IMG/VR virus record: IMGVR_UViG_3300013132_000336
Location: 1-20,331 of that record
Direction: 5' to 3' (one strand)
DNA length: 20,331 nt
Source of the DNA: a virus
The translations under genes were made by a program, and so were the position numbers. Positions 8,301 to 16,668 of the stretch are shown here, one piece after another. How positions within the stretch are numbered: the stretch's first letter is position 1; each line of letters begins with the position of its first letter. A model generated the notes under the pieces. That model was not told where the DNA came from. It did not search any database and saw nothing but the letters and a program-made list of their open reading frames with translations.

Positions 8301-11300
8301 TTCAGCCAACTTCATGATGCCGCCGGGTTGTGCTTCGATACTCTTGGTCAGCGCTTTCATACCGCTATCGCCAAGGAGTGTATCTACCCCATAGTGGCCG
8401 GTGATTTCATGGACGGCGGTGGTTTCAAGGTCGGCAACAGAAGCATGCTTATCACCAATAACTACAACAGTACCATCTGGAAGGATAGCACCGCGAGCAT
8501 CAGCTTTATTTGGAAGAACATCTTTAACACTTTGTGGTAGCCCATCATAGGTGTATGCGTAAACAAACTTCACACCCTTCGGCAGCTTAAGCCCATCAAC
8601 CGCAGCCTTAGCTACATCTTCACTGATTGGAGTTTCTGCTATCGGACCAGTTCGCCAGCTAATACCACTGCGGATATCAATGACGTTGTCGGAGTCTTCA
8701 AAGCTTTTGGCGGCTCGCTTGATACGTTGACGGACTTCGGCAGCAACAGCCTTATCCATAGCGGCTGTGTATTGCGAACTATCGGGGCCGAACTTTCGCA
8801 AAGCTGTCTGAACACCTGTACGGTTTTGAGCAGTAAGCACAACTTCTTCAGCTTCTCCCCTAGAAATACTGTGTTCACGCGCAGCCTTGGTGATAAAGTT
8901 AGCTTCTGCTTTGGGTGCCAACGGCTTAGCCGCCGTTACACGTTCTTGCCTGCGCAGAGTGGCGGCAGCGCCAACTGCTTCTTCAAGTAGAGGTTTAAGT
9001 TCTTCGCGTTGCTTTGCAATCTTAGCAAGCTTTTCTCTGTCTGCTTTGGTTTTGCGCGGTTTAGCTTGAATACGCTTTTCTGTTTCGTTAAGACCTCGTA
9101 GAAGCACGTTTGCTTCATGCGCTGATAGCCTCTTATCACCAGTGCGAAGTTTATCCAGAGTATCAATAACTTCAGGACCAAACTTAACAACCATTTCAAG
9201 GTCAGCAACTTTCTGCTCAACAGAAGGAACAAGCGCTTTGTCTTCGGGTTTACGGCTTTTCTTAAGCTGTTCCAGAAGTTTCTTAGCATCGGCAAGTACT
9301 GCCTTAAACTGCTCTTGCTCAAAGTCTCTAATAGGCTTGATTGATTCTGTCTTGCTTGTAATTACTTGCACAACCTTGCGTTGCAACGGGGTTTCTTTGT
9401 CGGCAATCTGTACACCAAGGTCAGAAATCTTGGATACGATGCGGTTATATTCGGTGGTACCTTTCTTACCCGCATCTTCAAGTTCTTTACGCTTAAGGCT
9501 AAGTTCATGCCGTTCTTTACGAAGCGCTTTGGTTTCATCAGTAGAGACGGTAAACATCTGACCCGTAGCACCGTACACAACTTCAGACGTAACCCGCACA
9601 CCTTCCTTACCAACAGCTTCAAGGCGGGTCTGTTCTGCAATACGGTCAGCTTTTGTCTTTGCTTCAGCGGCTAGACGAACGGTGCCGGTGAGCGCTGCTT
9701 CCGCAGCACGGCGCACTTCAACTTCTTTCTTGATGTCTCTAGTTTCTTGTAGTTTGCTATTGGCGGTTTGCTTTCTAGTTTTGATAACAAGCTCACGGAT
9801 TGCGGATTTAATTTCGCTCTTTTTAGCCGTAAGGATTGCGGTCTGTTCTGTGGTATCTTTTCTAGCGGCGGTAGCGCCAGCCTCGCGGGCAGCAGCAGCG
9901 CGATATACTCCGGCCAAATCACGGAAGCCTTGGATGATGTTCTCATATGCATCAACAGCATTTACGTATGCTTGCTCTGCATCAGACAAAGTTTGCAGAG
10001 GCCAATGAGTCTTTACGATATCTAGTTTGGTTTTGGGTGCAAGTTCGTTAACAGCCAAGGTCGAAGAAAGTTCTTTTGAAATACCCTTAAATGGCGCAAC
10101 GTAGGCATCCAGTTTTTCTTTGACTGCGGTAACTTCTTTCTTTAACCGCTCAATGCCGCTGTTAAGAGTACGTGCCTGCGTTGAACGAGGAGACACTCCT
10201 CTGCGGAACAGTTCTTCGCGCTGTTCCTTTAGCTTATCTAATTCTTTCTCAAGTTCTTTGAGCTTGGCTTTTTGTTTCTCAGATTCTTCACGAACCTTCT
10301 TTGCAAGCTTTTTTACGTTGTCAAGGCTGCGCCCAAGACCGGTGGTGACGTTTGTAATAGCATTTTCAGCTTCTCTAGCTTGCCTAAGTAGCTCGATAAC
10401 CGCGCCTTTTTCCTTGGGGCTTAGGCCCTCAAGTTCTTTCTCAATATCTGCCAGTTCTTGTTGAAGGACTTTAAGTCTAGCCTGCGGTGTCTTGGCTTCC
10501 TTCTCCGCTGCTTTGCGTTGCTCGGATTCAGATAGCGCTTTAAGCCGTGCGGGGGTAGTACGCTCAACCGCTGGGGCACCAAACAAATCCGCTTGCTTGC
10601 CTTCTTGCTGCACCTGCTGGATATTCTTTAGCTCATCTTCAATACGAGCAGCAACCGTTTCACCACCACGACGGGCAACAGCCTCATCTGCAAGGTCCAT
10701 CAACTCATTGGTGGCAGTACCATCAACAGCCGCAGCTTGTGCTTTCTCCAGAGCCTTGAGGGTGTCGGCGTCATATTCACCACCCCGACGCAGAGCTTGG
10801 TCAATCTTGTTGGCAGTGAAGTCCCGCCGACGCATAAGCTGCGTGGCAAGAGAGGGTTTGGTACCCGGAATAGTCTTAGTCTTTCTGCCTTCTAGTTCTT
10901 TTATTTCCCGTTCAAGCCGGGCAATCTCGGTGGGCTTATTGAATACAGTTGTTGGCGCACCGTACAAACCAAGGCCGGGACCGGCGGTAGTCTGCGATTT
11001 AACAAACTCAAGTTCACGGCGCTTAGCCGCAATCTCCATATCAATGTCGCCTGCTTCACGGACAGGACGTTCACGGTCAGCGGAGGGTTCACCCTTAAGC
11101 GACGCTTCTTTAGCGGCAAGATTCTTTTCACTGGGAGAGGTAAGTTCAAACTCACCTGTAGCACCACGCAGCACACCACGGTCAGCAACCACACTACGAA
11201 TGTTCTTTTCAACAGACCGCATCAACCCTTCATTCAGAGTCTCAGCCCGTTGCTGGAAGGTGCGGTTAAATTCGCCTACAACTTTGCGTCGTACTTCGGG

Positions 11301-13829
11301 TGAAAGCTTCTGGTCTCGCTGCGCATCAAGTTCTTCAAGGCGCTTATTGAACTGCCGGATATACTGAAGAACCGTATCGTCCAACCCATACAGCTTTTGT
11401 AGTCGGTCAAGTGAGGCATCATCGTATGTGAAGCGGCGTTGTTCTGCCGTCCGGGTATCTTCACCCATCTCTTCTTCACCACGCTTAAAGGCTTCCTTCT
11501 GGTAGACCCGTGTAGTTGGCGCAGAGGTGCGAGTAACTAATTCATCGAGCAGGTTTTTGGTTTGAACCGCTAGCTTAAGAGCATCGTCTTGACTAAGACC
11601 AGACCGGCCAAGTGCAGCACGTTCAGCGGCGGTGCGGTAAAGAACCGCATTGATGTACTGCTTCTTTGTTTCTTCAATCTTGGTTTCAAGATTCTGGCGA
11701 ACGTCCTGCATGCCGATAAGCTCCCGGCCACGAACACCACCCTCACCGCCAATAAAATTACGAGCGCGCAAATCTTGCGCAAGGTTCATCAGGTCAAACT
11801 GACTAGTGTTCTGCGCGTCTTGGAAGTCTTGAATTACCCGCGTGATTGGACGACCACGATGAATGTCTTCAGTAATTTTAATCGCGTTGACAGGACCCGA
11901 AGGCTTAAGGACGTTACCAATTTTGTCAAAGATATCATCAACAAAACTGTTCTTACGGGCAGTCTCGGTAACATCTTCATACTGTTCTTGCGAGCGAGCC
12001 AGTCGTTCTTCAGGCGTAAGCGCCGCTTCTTTAGCTTTCTCAACCTTGGCGTTGTATTTGTCGAGGGCTAGTTGGTAAGTACCAGCTTTGGATTCGCCTG
12101 TTTTTGCATCGTAATACCCAAAAATCTTTCTACGTACAGTCTCTGCACGTTTTGTGGCTTCTTCAATTGCCTTATCACGGGGCATGCCCTTGGCAATGTA
12201 CTCATTAAACTTTTGCTCAAAGGCGGCTTCAATTTGAGAAGTATCCGCAACTGGTCGTTCAGGAAGTTCAAGAGGCTTGCGTTGCTCCGTTGCGGCGGCT
12301 TGTTGTTCAAGCAGAGACTGCCGGTCTTTGAGTTCTTGTTCTGCCGCAAGCTTGGCATCAATCTCGGCGCGTTCGCGGTCTGCCGTTAAACGCTCCATAC
12401 CCATCTCAAAAGAGAAAGACTTTAACTTCTCTTCGTTCTCTGCAATCTGCGGGGTGAGCTTGCGAATCTTATCAACGTCACCCGACTCGCCTGCTTTCTG
12501 CAACTGCGAGCGGAGCTTCTTCAGGGTAGATTCAACATCAGCGCGGTCAAACGGGGTCCTAAATTCAAAGCCCGCCTCTTTAGCTTGCGCCTGCAACGCT
12601 GCAATGGCTTCTTCTTGCTGTTTAAGAGCGGGGTCTAGTTGTGTAAGTTTGGCAATATCCCCGGCAGCAGCGGCCTCAGCAAGCTGTTCTTTTAGTGCCT
12701 CAATCTTTTGGCGGCTACTTTCATATTCTCTTTGAAGCCTGATGGGGCCTTCGGCCTGCCCTGCACCTGCTCCGTATCCGGTAGCCAGTGCCTCCATCTG
12801 CTTACGCTGCGCAAGCAATGCGTCTTGTTCAGCTTTTTGTTTGGCAGCTTCTTCTTGTTTAATCTTGGCCGCGTCTTCACGGGCGGCAGCTTTTTCGCTA
12901 AACCTACCAACAGTGCCAAGCGGTGACAGCAACCCTACAGCGTAGGCAGTATCGAGGTATTCTTTCTGAGCATCGTCATCAAGCAGGTCTTTGCCAGCTT
13001 GCCAACGCTCAAGCATTTGTTGAGCAACTTCAGTTGGAACTTCCGCAAGCGCACCGACAGCGGTACCACGGAGTAGTGTTTGTTTTGCGCTTTCGCCAAG
13101 CAGCTTCTTTGCTTTAACGGCGGCGGCTTCGGTTGCTTTCTTAGATGCTTTGGTTATGTCTCGACCAAGAACCGCGCCAATAATCTGCTTACCAAAAATA
13201 AAACGCTGAGTACCTACATCAAGCGCAGCCTGCGGAGCAGCAGCAAGAGCGGCTTTACCTGCTTCGATGTCTTGGATGGGTTGACCAGCCGCTTGTTTCT
13301 CGGCGGCTTGCCGTTCAATGTTTCCACCAAAAGCTTGAACGAGAGACGGGACTGCGGCACCACCAATACCACCAATAACAGTACCGATACCGGGAGCAAC
13401 AGCAGTACCAGCCATAGCGCCAAGACGAGCGCCTGTAGCCATGCTTGCAATGAAAGGAGCCTGCTCAGTGATAGCGCCGGGAATTTGCTTGACGGCTTCT
13501 AAACCAGCGGCAAGAGGGCCGCTCTGTTCATTTGCTCGGAGTACATCTTCAAGGCTTGCACCGGGGCGTTCAGTGATAGCTTGGCTTCTAGCCAAACCAC
13601 GACGCGCTGCGGCATCAGCGCCAAAGGGGGCTTCAAGAGCAGTAAGCCCGGTAGCAGCAAGTCGTTTGAGTCCACCAAGACCCGCTTCTAACGGCCCACC
13701 AGATTTGGGTTTGGATGCTTCTGCTATGTGGGATTTAACAGCCGCTACGATTTGTTCATGCGAAGCCCCCGCAGGGCCTTCTATTTCATAAACCTTTCCG
13801 TCCGGTCCTGTAACTTCGTAGATTGGCAT
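5343..13829 (-). CDS. Giant (2828-residue) polyvalent virion protein with HEXXGH zincin-like centre and LPD38-like C-terminus
   Basis: This is one uninterrupted 8.5-kb frame, with ATG at 13829 behind AAAGGTGG (13833-13840). Order of parts: residues 3-36 are a small N-terminal domain (YEVTGPDGKVYEIEGPAGAS); 127-169 are a glycine/alanine-rich hydrophobic stretch, a possible membrane-interacting segment; there are long Lys/Glu/Arg/Ala coiled coils (about 355-560, 1110-1215, 1330-1530); at about 1735-1920 is a putative zinc metallopeptidase with HEITGH (1807-1812) and a later VRELIAY whose E1869 may be the third ligand; at about 2330-2700 is an LPD38-like region (RNPVYVARQIVRDSTNNW; a SMNYNKRG motif; IPFLYSQIQG; SPIKVDYFIRGHLG). 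LPD38 and zincins are recurrent parts of 'polyvalent proteins', injected with phage or plasmid DNA. Position at the end of the virion operon supports an ejected internal virion protein; the molecular function is unproven. Confidence 0.85.
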   Translation of the reverse strand: MPIYEVTGPDGKVYEIEGPAGASHEQIVAAVKSHIAEASKPKSGGPLEAGLGGLKRLAATGLTALEAPFGADAAARRGLARSQAITERPGASLEDVLRANEQSGPLAAGLEAVKQIPGAITEQAPFIASMATGARLGAMAGTAVAPGIGTVIGGIGGAAVPSLVQAFGGNIERQAAEKQAAGQPIQDIEAGKAALAAAPQAALDVGTQRFIFGKQIIGAVLGRDITKASKKATEAAAVKAKKLLGESAKQTLLRGTAVGALAEVPTEVAQQMLERWQAGKDLLDDDAQKEYLDTAYAVGLLSPLGTVGRFSEKAAAREDAAKIKQEEAAKQKAEQDALLAQRKQMEALATGYGAGAGQAEGPIRLQREYESSRQKIEALKEQLAEAAAAGDIAKLTQLDPALKQQEEAIAALQAQAKEAGFEFRTPFDRADVESTLKKLRSQLQKAGESGDVDKIRKLTPQIAENEEKLKSFSFEMGMERLTADRERAEIDAKLAAEQELKDRQSLLEQQAAATEQRKPLELPERPVADTSQIEAAFEQKFNEYIAKGMPRDKAIEEATKRAETVRRKIFGYYDAKTGESKAGTYQLALDKYNAKVEKAKEAALTPEERLARSQEQYEDVTETARKNSFVDDIFDKIGNVLKPSGPVNAIKITEDIHRGRPITRVIQDFQDAQNTSQFDLMNLAQDLRARNFIGGEGGVRGRELIGMQDVRQNLETKIEETKKQYINAVLYRTAAERAALGRSGLSQDDALKLAVQTKNLLDELVTRTSAPTTRVYQKEAFKRGEEEMGEDTRTAEQRRFTYDDASLDRLQKLYGLDDTVLQYIRQFNKRLEELDAQRDQKLSPEVRRKVVGEFNRTFQQRAETLNEGLMRSVEKNIRSVVADRGVLRGATGEFELTSPSEKNLAAKEASLKGEPSADRERPVREAGDIDMEIAAKRRELEFVKSQTTAGPGLGLYGAPTTVFNKPTEIARLEREIKELEGRKTKTIPGTKPSLATQLMRRRDFTANKIDQALRRGGEYDADTLKALEKAQAAAVDGTATNELMDLADEAVARRGGETVAARIEDELKNIQQVQQEGKQADLFGAPAVERTTPARLKALSESEQRKAAEKEAKTPQARLKVLQQELADIEKELEGLSPKEKGAVIELLRQAREAENAITNVTTGLGRSLDNVKKLAKKVREESEKQKAKLKELEKELDKLKEQREELFRRGVSPRSTQARTLNSGIERLKKEVTAVKEKLDAYVAPFKGISKELSSTLAVNELAPKTKLDIVKTHWPLQTLSDAEQAYVNAVDAYENIIQGFRDLAGVYRAAAAREAGATAARKDTTEQTAILTAKKSEIKSAIRELVIKTRKQTANSKLQETRDIKKEVEVRRAAEAALTGTVRLAAEAKTKADRIAEQTRLEAVGKEGVRVTSEVVYGATGQMFTVSTDETKALRKERHELSLKRKELEDAGKKGTTEYNRIVSKISDLGVQIADKETPLQRKVVQVITSKTESIKPIRDFEQEQFKAVLADAKKLLEQLKKSRKPEDKALVPSVEQKVADLEMVVKFGPEVIDTLDKLRTGDKRLSAHEANVLLRGLNETEKRIQAKPRKTKADREKLAKIAKQREELKPLLEEAVGAAATLRRQERVTAAKPLAPKAEANFITKAAREHSISRGEAEEVVLTAQNRTGVQTALRKFGPDSSQYTAAMDKAVAAEVRQRIKRAAKSFEDSDNVIDIRSGISWRTGPIAETPISEDVAKAAVDGLKLPKGVKFVYAYTYDGLPQSVKDVLPNKADARGAILPDGTVVVIGDKHASVADLETTAVHEITGHYGVDTLLGDSGMKALTKSIEAQPGGIMKLAEELGPEVAEGVVNTKAGGGDAVEQVRELIAYTTQQRATEGFLKKANRFIKEIVGTLRAALKKMGFTSFGLDKVSTSDIYKIIRDAEQTLGKNRPGVYISPTGQVAYRLGGMKWADTDAAKTMQDIAKGGVIGKDKGLIASIKANLVGLAGATQWIDRLAPVERAAAYMKDEAQALQMMYHLRMHDYANNATAEVASNGPLTYQKEEVERNGKKVTQFTLVSKKSASLAKIAEILNKAKETFGDANAVNEAFSLYMAAVRAKQEKKSVLDFAEKLITKEQIDAAFAAGDSVPAFREARKMYKEYNEGLLDFLVETGAMSEKERDRLIKDKEYFPFYRMNGGIAELVIGDEVLPVVIGDIKNQPYLQQLVGGDKPILDFFTGSLQNTRLLTEMALRNQATKETAFAMANSGLLEVPLDDKGNPKKRKDGKEYNGIFKGTGKAAYNVIRFKHNGEDYYAVLNEKQMEAIGIPADLFIKGMEGIRATIPAFFRAMAVPTRWLRLAITRNPVYVARQIVRDSTNNWLVTGADGKPVVGAAKEYVDIMRGKSEGYEALQQRLILGGQTLNGLPDDMQKILLQITKGDGSLVSKLAAKADLMASAADAASRVRIYNDFRKQGLSDMEATYATMESMNYNKRGLSPSLYMGNMLIPFLYSQIQGLNVTYKAMFGKMPFAQKLNQRGKFWTRGMVLTAVTLAYAAMMDDDETYENAGTEKYANWFVRIPGLDEPVRVPIPFEVGLMFKAIPEAAIDLAKGDDDARKAIKGISKLLMQSVPGDIPTFLKPGIEVATNYSFYTDQSIVSRREQQFLPAEQYRENTTEFAKFLGSVAGVSPIKVDYFIRGHLGSLGIATMQALNLMALDKPDVEAPSGRASTLPIVGALFQPKDASGAIELFYENAERSEKAKATFNKMVTEGRGEDAVKFAQDYSTDIALADFSAKIRKEMANLAAMRRLVLQSSQSGPEKRESIDNIRKAQIALSRAANQAFYASQ

Positions 13830-13842
13830 AACCCACCTTTAT

Positions 13843-15609
13843 TTAACTAGCGGGTTTCTCACGAACTTTAAATCCGTCAGTACCTCCACTGCTCCCCGCT
13901 CCAAGCATTTGGGTAATTTGTGCGTCAGTATACCCTAAAGTTTTAATCATGCGACGTTGTTCTTGTAGCAGTGCATTTGACGCCTTAACCGGGTCCCCAA
14001 TAAGTGTTGTGTCTATCTCAGCAAGAGCAATAAAATTCTTACGCGCATTATCAAGCGCATTATTAATCGCTTGTTGTTCTTTGTTGCCATACGCAATCTC
14101 GGCCACTTTGGAACGGACAGACGCTTCAAGGTTGGCAATCGCTCTATTTGTAGCATCGCTTCTAGCTGCAATACCTTCGCGTGACTGTGTTTCATAACCA
14201 CTGGTCAGCGCTCTAAGATTGGCTTCAATTGCTTTGACTTCGCGTTCGGCCTTGGCCCCGGCATATGCCATAAGCCCACTGTTTCTGGCGGTGTTTGATG
14301 CAATAGCGCCCTGCTTAAGAGTCATATCAAAATTGAACAACCGTTCTTGACCCTGCAAGAACTTAGCCTCTGCCTTTTCAAACTGCCCAACCTTACGCAG
14401 TTCTTTGCTTTCTTCAATAAGGTCAAGGGCCTTGTCCCTCTCATTAGCTGCTTTTGATAGGTCCTTACGCACAGTGCCAAGCATACCCGCAAACTGCCCA
14501 ATCCCCTGTTGAAAGCGCTCACTTCCTATAGGTGCAGAAACAAGCGTGCCTGCAAGAGCAATTAGTGCCTCGCCTTTACCAATGTTAGATTCTTTTTCAG
14601 CGCGTTGATATGCTTCAGTAGCTCGCTGTTCTCGTTTTGTGGATAGGGCTTCAAGCCCGGCCTCACGGTCTTGAATCGTCTTTAATGCCGCAGCTTCAGA
14701 TACAGGAACAATTTTTTCAAGCTGGGTTCGTTGGTCCTTAAACTTATCTAAATACTGTTCAGTTGTGTATCCAAATTTGTTCGCAATGTTCGGGTCCGCT
14801 TCAGCCGCCGCAGCAATACCGCCAACATCAATGTCACGTATTTTTTTTGTCGCCGCATCTGCAAGAGTTCTAAACTTACCAAATGTATTTGAGCCAGCCC
14901 CTGCGTTATCAACTGTAAGAAGAGGAAGAGCGTCTTTATCAGTAAGCGCGGGGGCACGACCGGCGGGGGGGGCGGGTGGCGGAGCAGGAGGGGGCGGAGC
15001 AGGGGCAGGGGCAGGGGCAGGGGCAGGGGCAGGGGCAGGGGCGGCGGGTCTCGCAGCCAGATTCGGAAGGCCCTCAATAGGACGACCCGCTTGGAACGCT
15101 TGCAGCAGACGGGTGTACTCAGCTTCCTTACGCCGAACCGTGTCCTCAGAACCCTTGGGGGTAGGCAGAAACATGGGGCCTTTAGAATCAATCCAAGCAC
15201 GATACGCAGTCTGTACTTCTGCCTCAGTCGGAACACGGCCACCTTCTGTAAACGCCACAATACCGCCGGAGGCCATGCCTCGCTCGGTCATAACATCGCC
15301 CGCAGGGAGAGCGCCAATACCCACATCTTCGGGGGCTGACTGCTGTGCTTGCGCAACTACTTGGTCTTTAACGGTAGAGGCTGGCGGTTGTTGACCGGCT
15401 TCTCTGGCCTTCTGTGCCTTGAGTGCGGGGCCAAGGATATTCAGTGCCATAGTGGCATACATCGAGTCCACACCGTTTTGAGCGGGGGCGCCATTGGCAA
15501 TATTAACCAACGCCTGCATGTTCTTTCTACCCATAACAAGCGCCCGAACGAGGCGGTCATCACCTACACCACCTTCCTGAATACCCGCCATACGCGCCAA
15601 TACACTCAT
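13843..15609 (-). CDS. Putative virion protein with Pro-Ala linker and coiled-coil C-terminal half
   Basis: This 588-residue protein has its ATG at 15609 behind AAGGAAAA. Residues 1-90 are helical. At 114-127 is a SGGIVAFTEGGRVP motif, similar in style to glycine-loop motifs of other phage virion proteins. Residues 188-217 are a proline-alanine linker encoded by a hexanucleotide repeat. From about 250 to 560 the protein is alanine/glutamate/lysine/arginine-rich and largely helical (for example ELRKVGQFEKAEAKFLQGQE), with one short hydrophobic patch (ALIALAGTLVSAPIG, about 355-370). The end is GAGSSGGTDGFKVREKPAS. No enzyme motif is visible. It lies between an Ala/Gln-rich virion protein and the giant polyvalent protein, which suggests an internal or ejection protein of a podovirus-like particle; that is inference from order and composition. 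Confidence 0.65.
   Translation of the reverse strand: MSVLARMAGIQEGGVGDDRLVRALVMGRKNMQALVNIANGAPAQNGVDSMYATMALNILGPALKAQKAREAGQQPPASTVKDQVVAQAQQSAPEDVGIGALPAGDVMTERGMASGGIVAFTEGGRVPTEAEVQTAYRAWIDSKGPMFLPTPKGSEDTVRRKEAEYTRLLQAFQAGRPIEGLPNLAARPAAPAPAPAPAPAPAPAPPPPAPPPAPPAGRAPALTDKDALPLLTVDNAGAGSNTFGKFRTLADAATKKIRDIDVGGIAAAAEADPNIANKFGYTTEQYLDKFKDQRTQLEKIVPVSEAAALKTIQDREAGLEALSTKREQRATEAYQRAEKESNIGKGEALIALAGTLVSAPIGSERFQQGIGQFAGMLGTVRKDLSKAANERDKALDLIEESKELRKVGQFEKAEAKFLQGQERLFNFDMTLKQGAIASNTARNSGLMAYAGAKAEREVKAIEANLRALTSGYETQSREGIAARSDATNRAIANLEASVRSKVAEIAYGNKEQQAINNALDNARKNFIALAEIDTTLIGDPVKASNALLQEQRRMIKTLGYTDAQITQMLGAGSSGGTDGFKVREKPAS
15002..15042. repeat. Hexanucleotide tandem repeat (GGGGCA)6 plus partial copy
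   Basis: Six perfect GGGGCA units (15002-15037) are followed by GGGGC on the + strand. The region continues a G-rich tract that includes a run of eight G (14965-14972). On the coding (-) strand the repeat reads Pro-Ala pairs, forming the linker of the 588-residue virion protein. The unit is six bases, so gain or loss of copies keeps the frame; the G8 run, in contrast, is a potential frameshift point. At least seven runs of four G give the + strand clear G-quadruplex potential. Confidence 0.95.
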
Positions 15610-15618
15610 ACGTTTTCC

Positions 15619-16659
15619 TTAAGCTAGTGCTTTGTATGCGCCAAGAGCGCCGAGACCTGTACCTATAAGCTGTTGAGTAAAGCCCGGCATCGGTTGAGTA
15701 GTTTGAGTAACTTGCCCAAACAAAGGAGCATTACCACGAACAAGGTCTGACAAGTATGCAATCTGTTCACGCGGATACCCGCGTTGTGCAAGGAAGTCTT
15801 GATAGCGCTGGTCAAGGATACGTTGTTCGCGTGCTTGCTGTTCGCCTGCAATCTGACGTTGTGCTTCAAGACGGGCAAGGTCCGCACGCTGGCTAGCGCC
15901 AGCTAATTCTCCAAGACCTAGAGCAGACTGCAACGAAGTGCTAAGCCCGGCGGTGCCTACCTGTGCACCCAAACCAGCAGCCTGCGCTGCTGCAGCCCTA
16001 TCTCTTTCATACTGCATCTGTGCCTGCTGAAATGCCGCTTCACTACCACGGGCTTGAATATCCCCACGTTGCTGCATCAAGTTACGGCCAAGTTCAGCGC
16101 GTTGAAGAGCCTCAGCAGACCCCCCATACGTACCACGACCCGCCGCCCTCAGCCCAATATCTCTACCCTGAATATTCGCTGCGCGTTGTGCTTCCCGAAG
16201 GGCAATATCCGTAACTGCTTGTTGATAAGGGGAAGAGTAATAAGCCGCTTCATTAGCCCCGAACGTACCCGGCATGTAGCCTAGAGCGCGACCGATGCCG
16301 CCTTGCGCTGTACCAAAACCAAGAGCACCTGTACCTTGAGCGCCAGCCATAGCGGTTTGATATTGTTGAGGAGTACGCAACCCCATAACTTCGGATTGAA
16401 CTCCGCGTTGCTCAGGAGTAAATGAAGCAATTCTTTCACCGGCGTAGGGAATATACGGGAGCGCAGCTACTTCCCGACCTTGTTCAATTACTTCTCGTAC
16501 ATAAGGTACAAGTTCCGGAGGAACCGATTGTTGAACAGTCGTAGTGTTAGCCCCGCCACCTTTACCCCCGCCGCCTTCGGGTTTGATGCGCTTATCGCCT
16601 ACGTGTTGAAACGCTTGCGGGGGTAGGTCGGGGATGTCGAGGAGAAGTCTGCGGTCCAT
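15619..16659 (-). CDS. Ala/Gln/Gly-rich phage virion-associated protein
   Basis: This 346-residue protein has its ATG at 16659 behind AAGGAA (16665-16670), with a 9-base gap to the following gene. Order: an N-terminal segment ending in a glycine-rich flexible stretch (GGGGKGGG, about 29-36); VPPELVPYVREVIEQGREVA with PYIPYAGERIASFTPEQ, a motif I recall from virion proteins of aquatic phages; YYSSPYQQAVTDIALREAQR (about 140-160); then a long alanine/glutamine/arginine-rich helical region; and a hydrophobic glycine-rich end (GTGLGALGAYKALA). The composition is typical of podovirus internal or tail-associated proteins. No enzymatic motif is seen. Its neighbours on both sides are virion-type genes in the same operon. 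The functional label stays at 'virion-associated'; an ejection protein is possible. Confidence 0.65.
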   Translation of the reverse strand: MDRRLLLDIPDLPPQAFQHVGDKRIKPEGGGGKGGGANTTTVQQSVPPELVPYVREVIEQGREVAALPYIPYAGERIASFTPEQRGVQSEVMGLRTPQQYQTAMAGAQGTGALGFGTAQGGIGRALGYMPGTFGANEAAYYSSPYQQAVTDIALREAQRAANIQGRDIGLRAAGRGTYGGSAEALQRAELGRNLMQQRGDIQARGSEAAFQQAQMQYERDRAAAAQAAGLGAQVGTAGLSTSLQSALGLGELAGASQRADLARLEAQRQIAGEQQAREQRILDQRYQDFLAQRGYPREQIAYLSDLVRGNAPLFGQVTQTTQPMPGFTQQLIGTGLGALGAYKALA

Positions 16660-16668
16660 ATTTATTCC

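Noticed and set aside
10492-11367. Long + strand open frame (291 codons) opposite the giant gene
   Set aside because: The product is Ser/Arg/Ala-rich, low in complexity and lacks a ribosome-binding site or motif. It mirrors the codon pattern of the - strand coiled coil.
15002-15042. CRISPR-like or regulatory iteron array
   Set aside because: Units are contiguous six-base repeats without spacers and in frame with a Pro-Ala linker; it is a coding microsatellite.
14765-15394. + strand open frame (209 codons) with a Gly-Ala repeat
   Set aside because: It is the antisense of the Pro-Ala linker gene; the Gly-Ala run comes from the same GGGGCA repeat. The - strand frame is longer, has a good ribosome-binding site and fits the operon.
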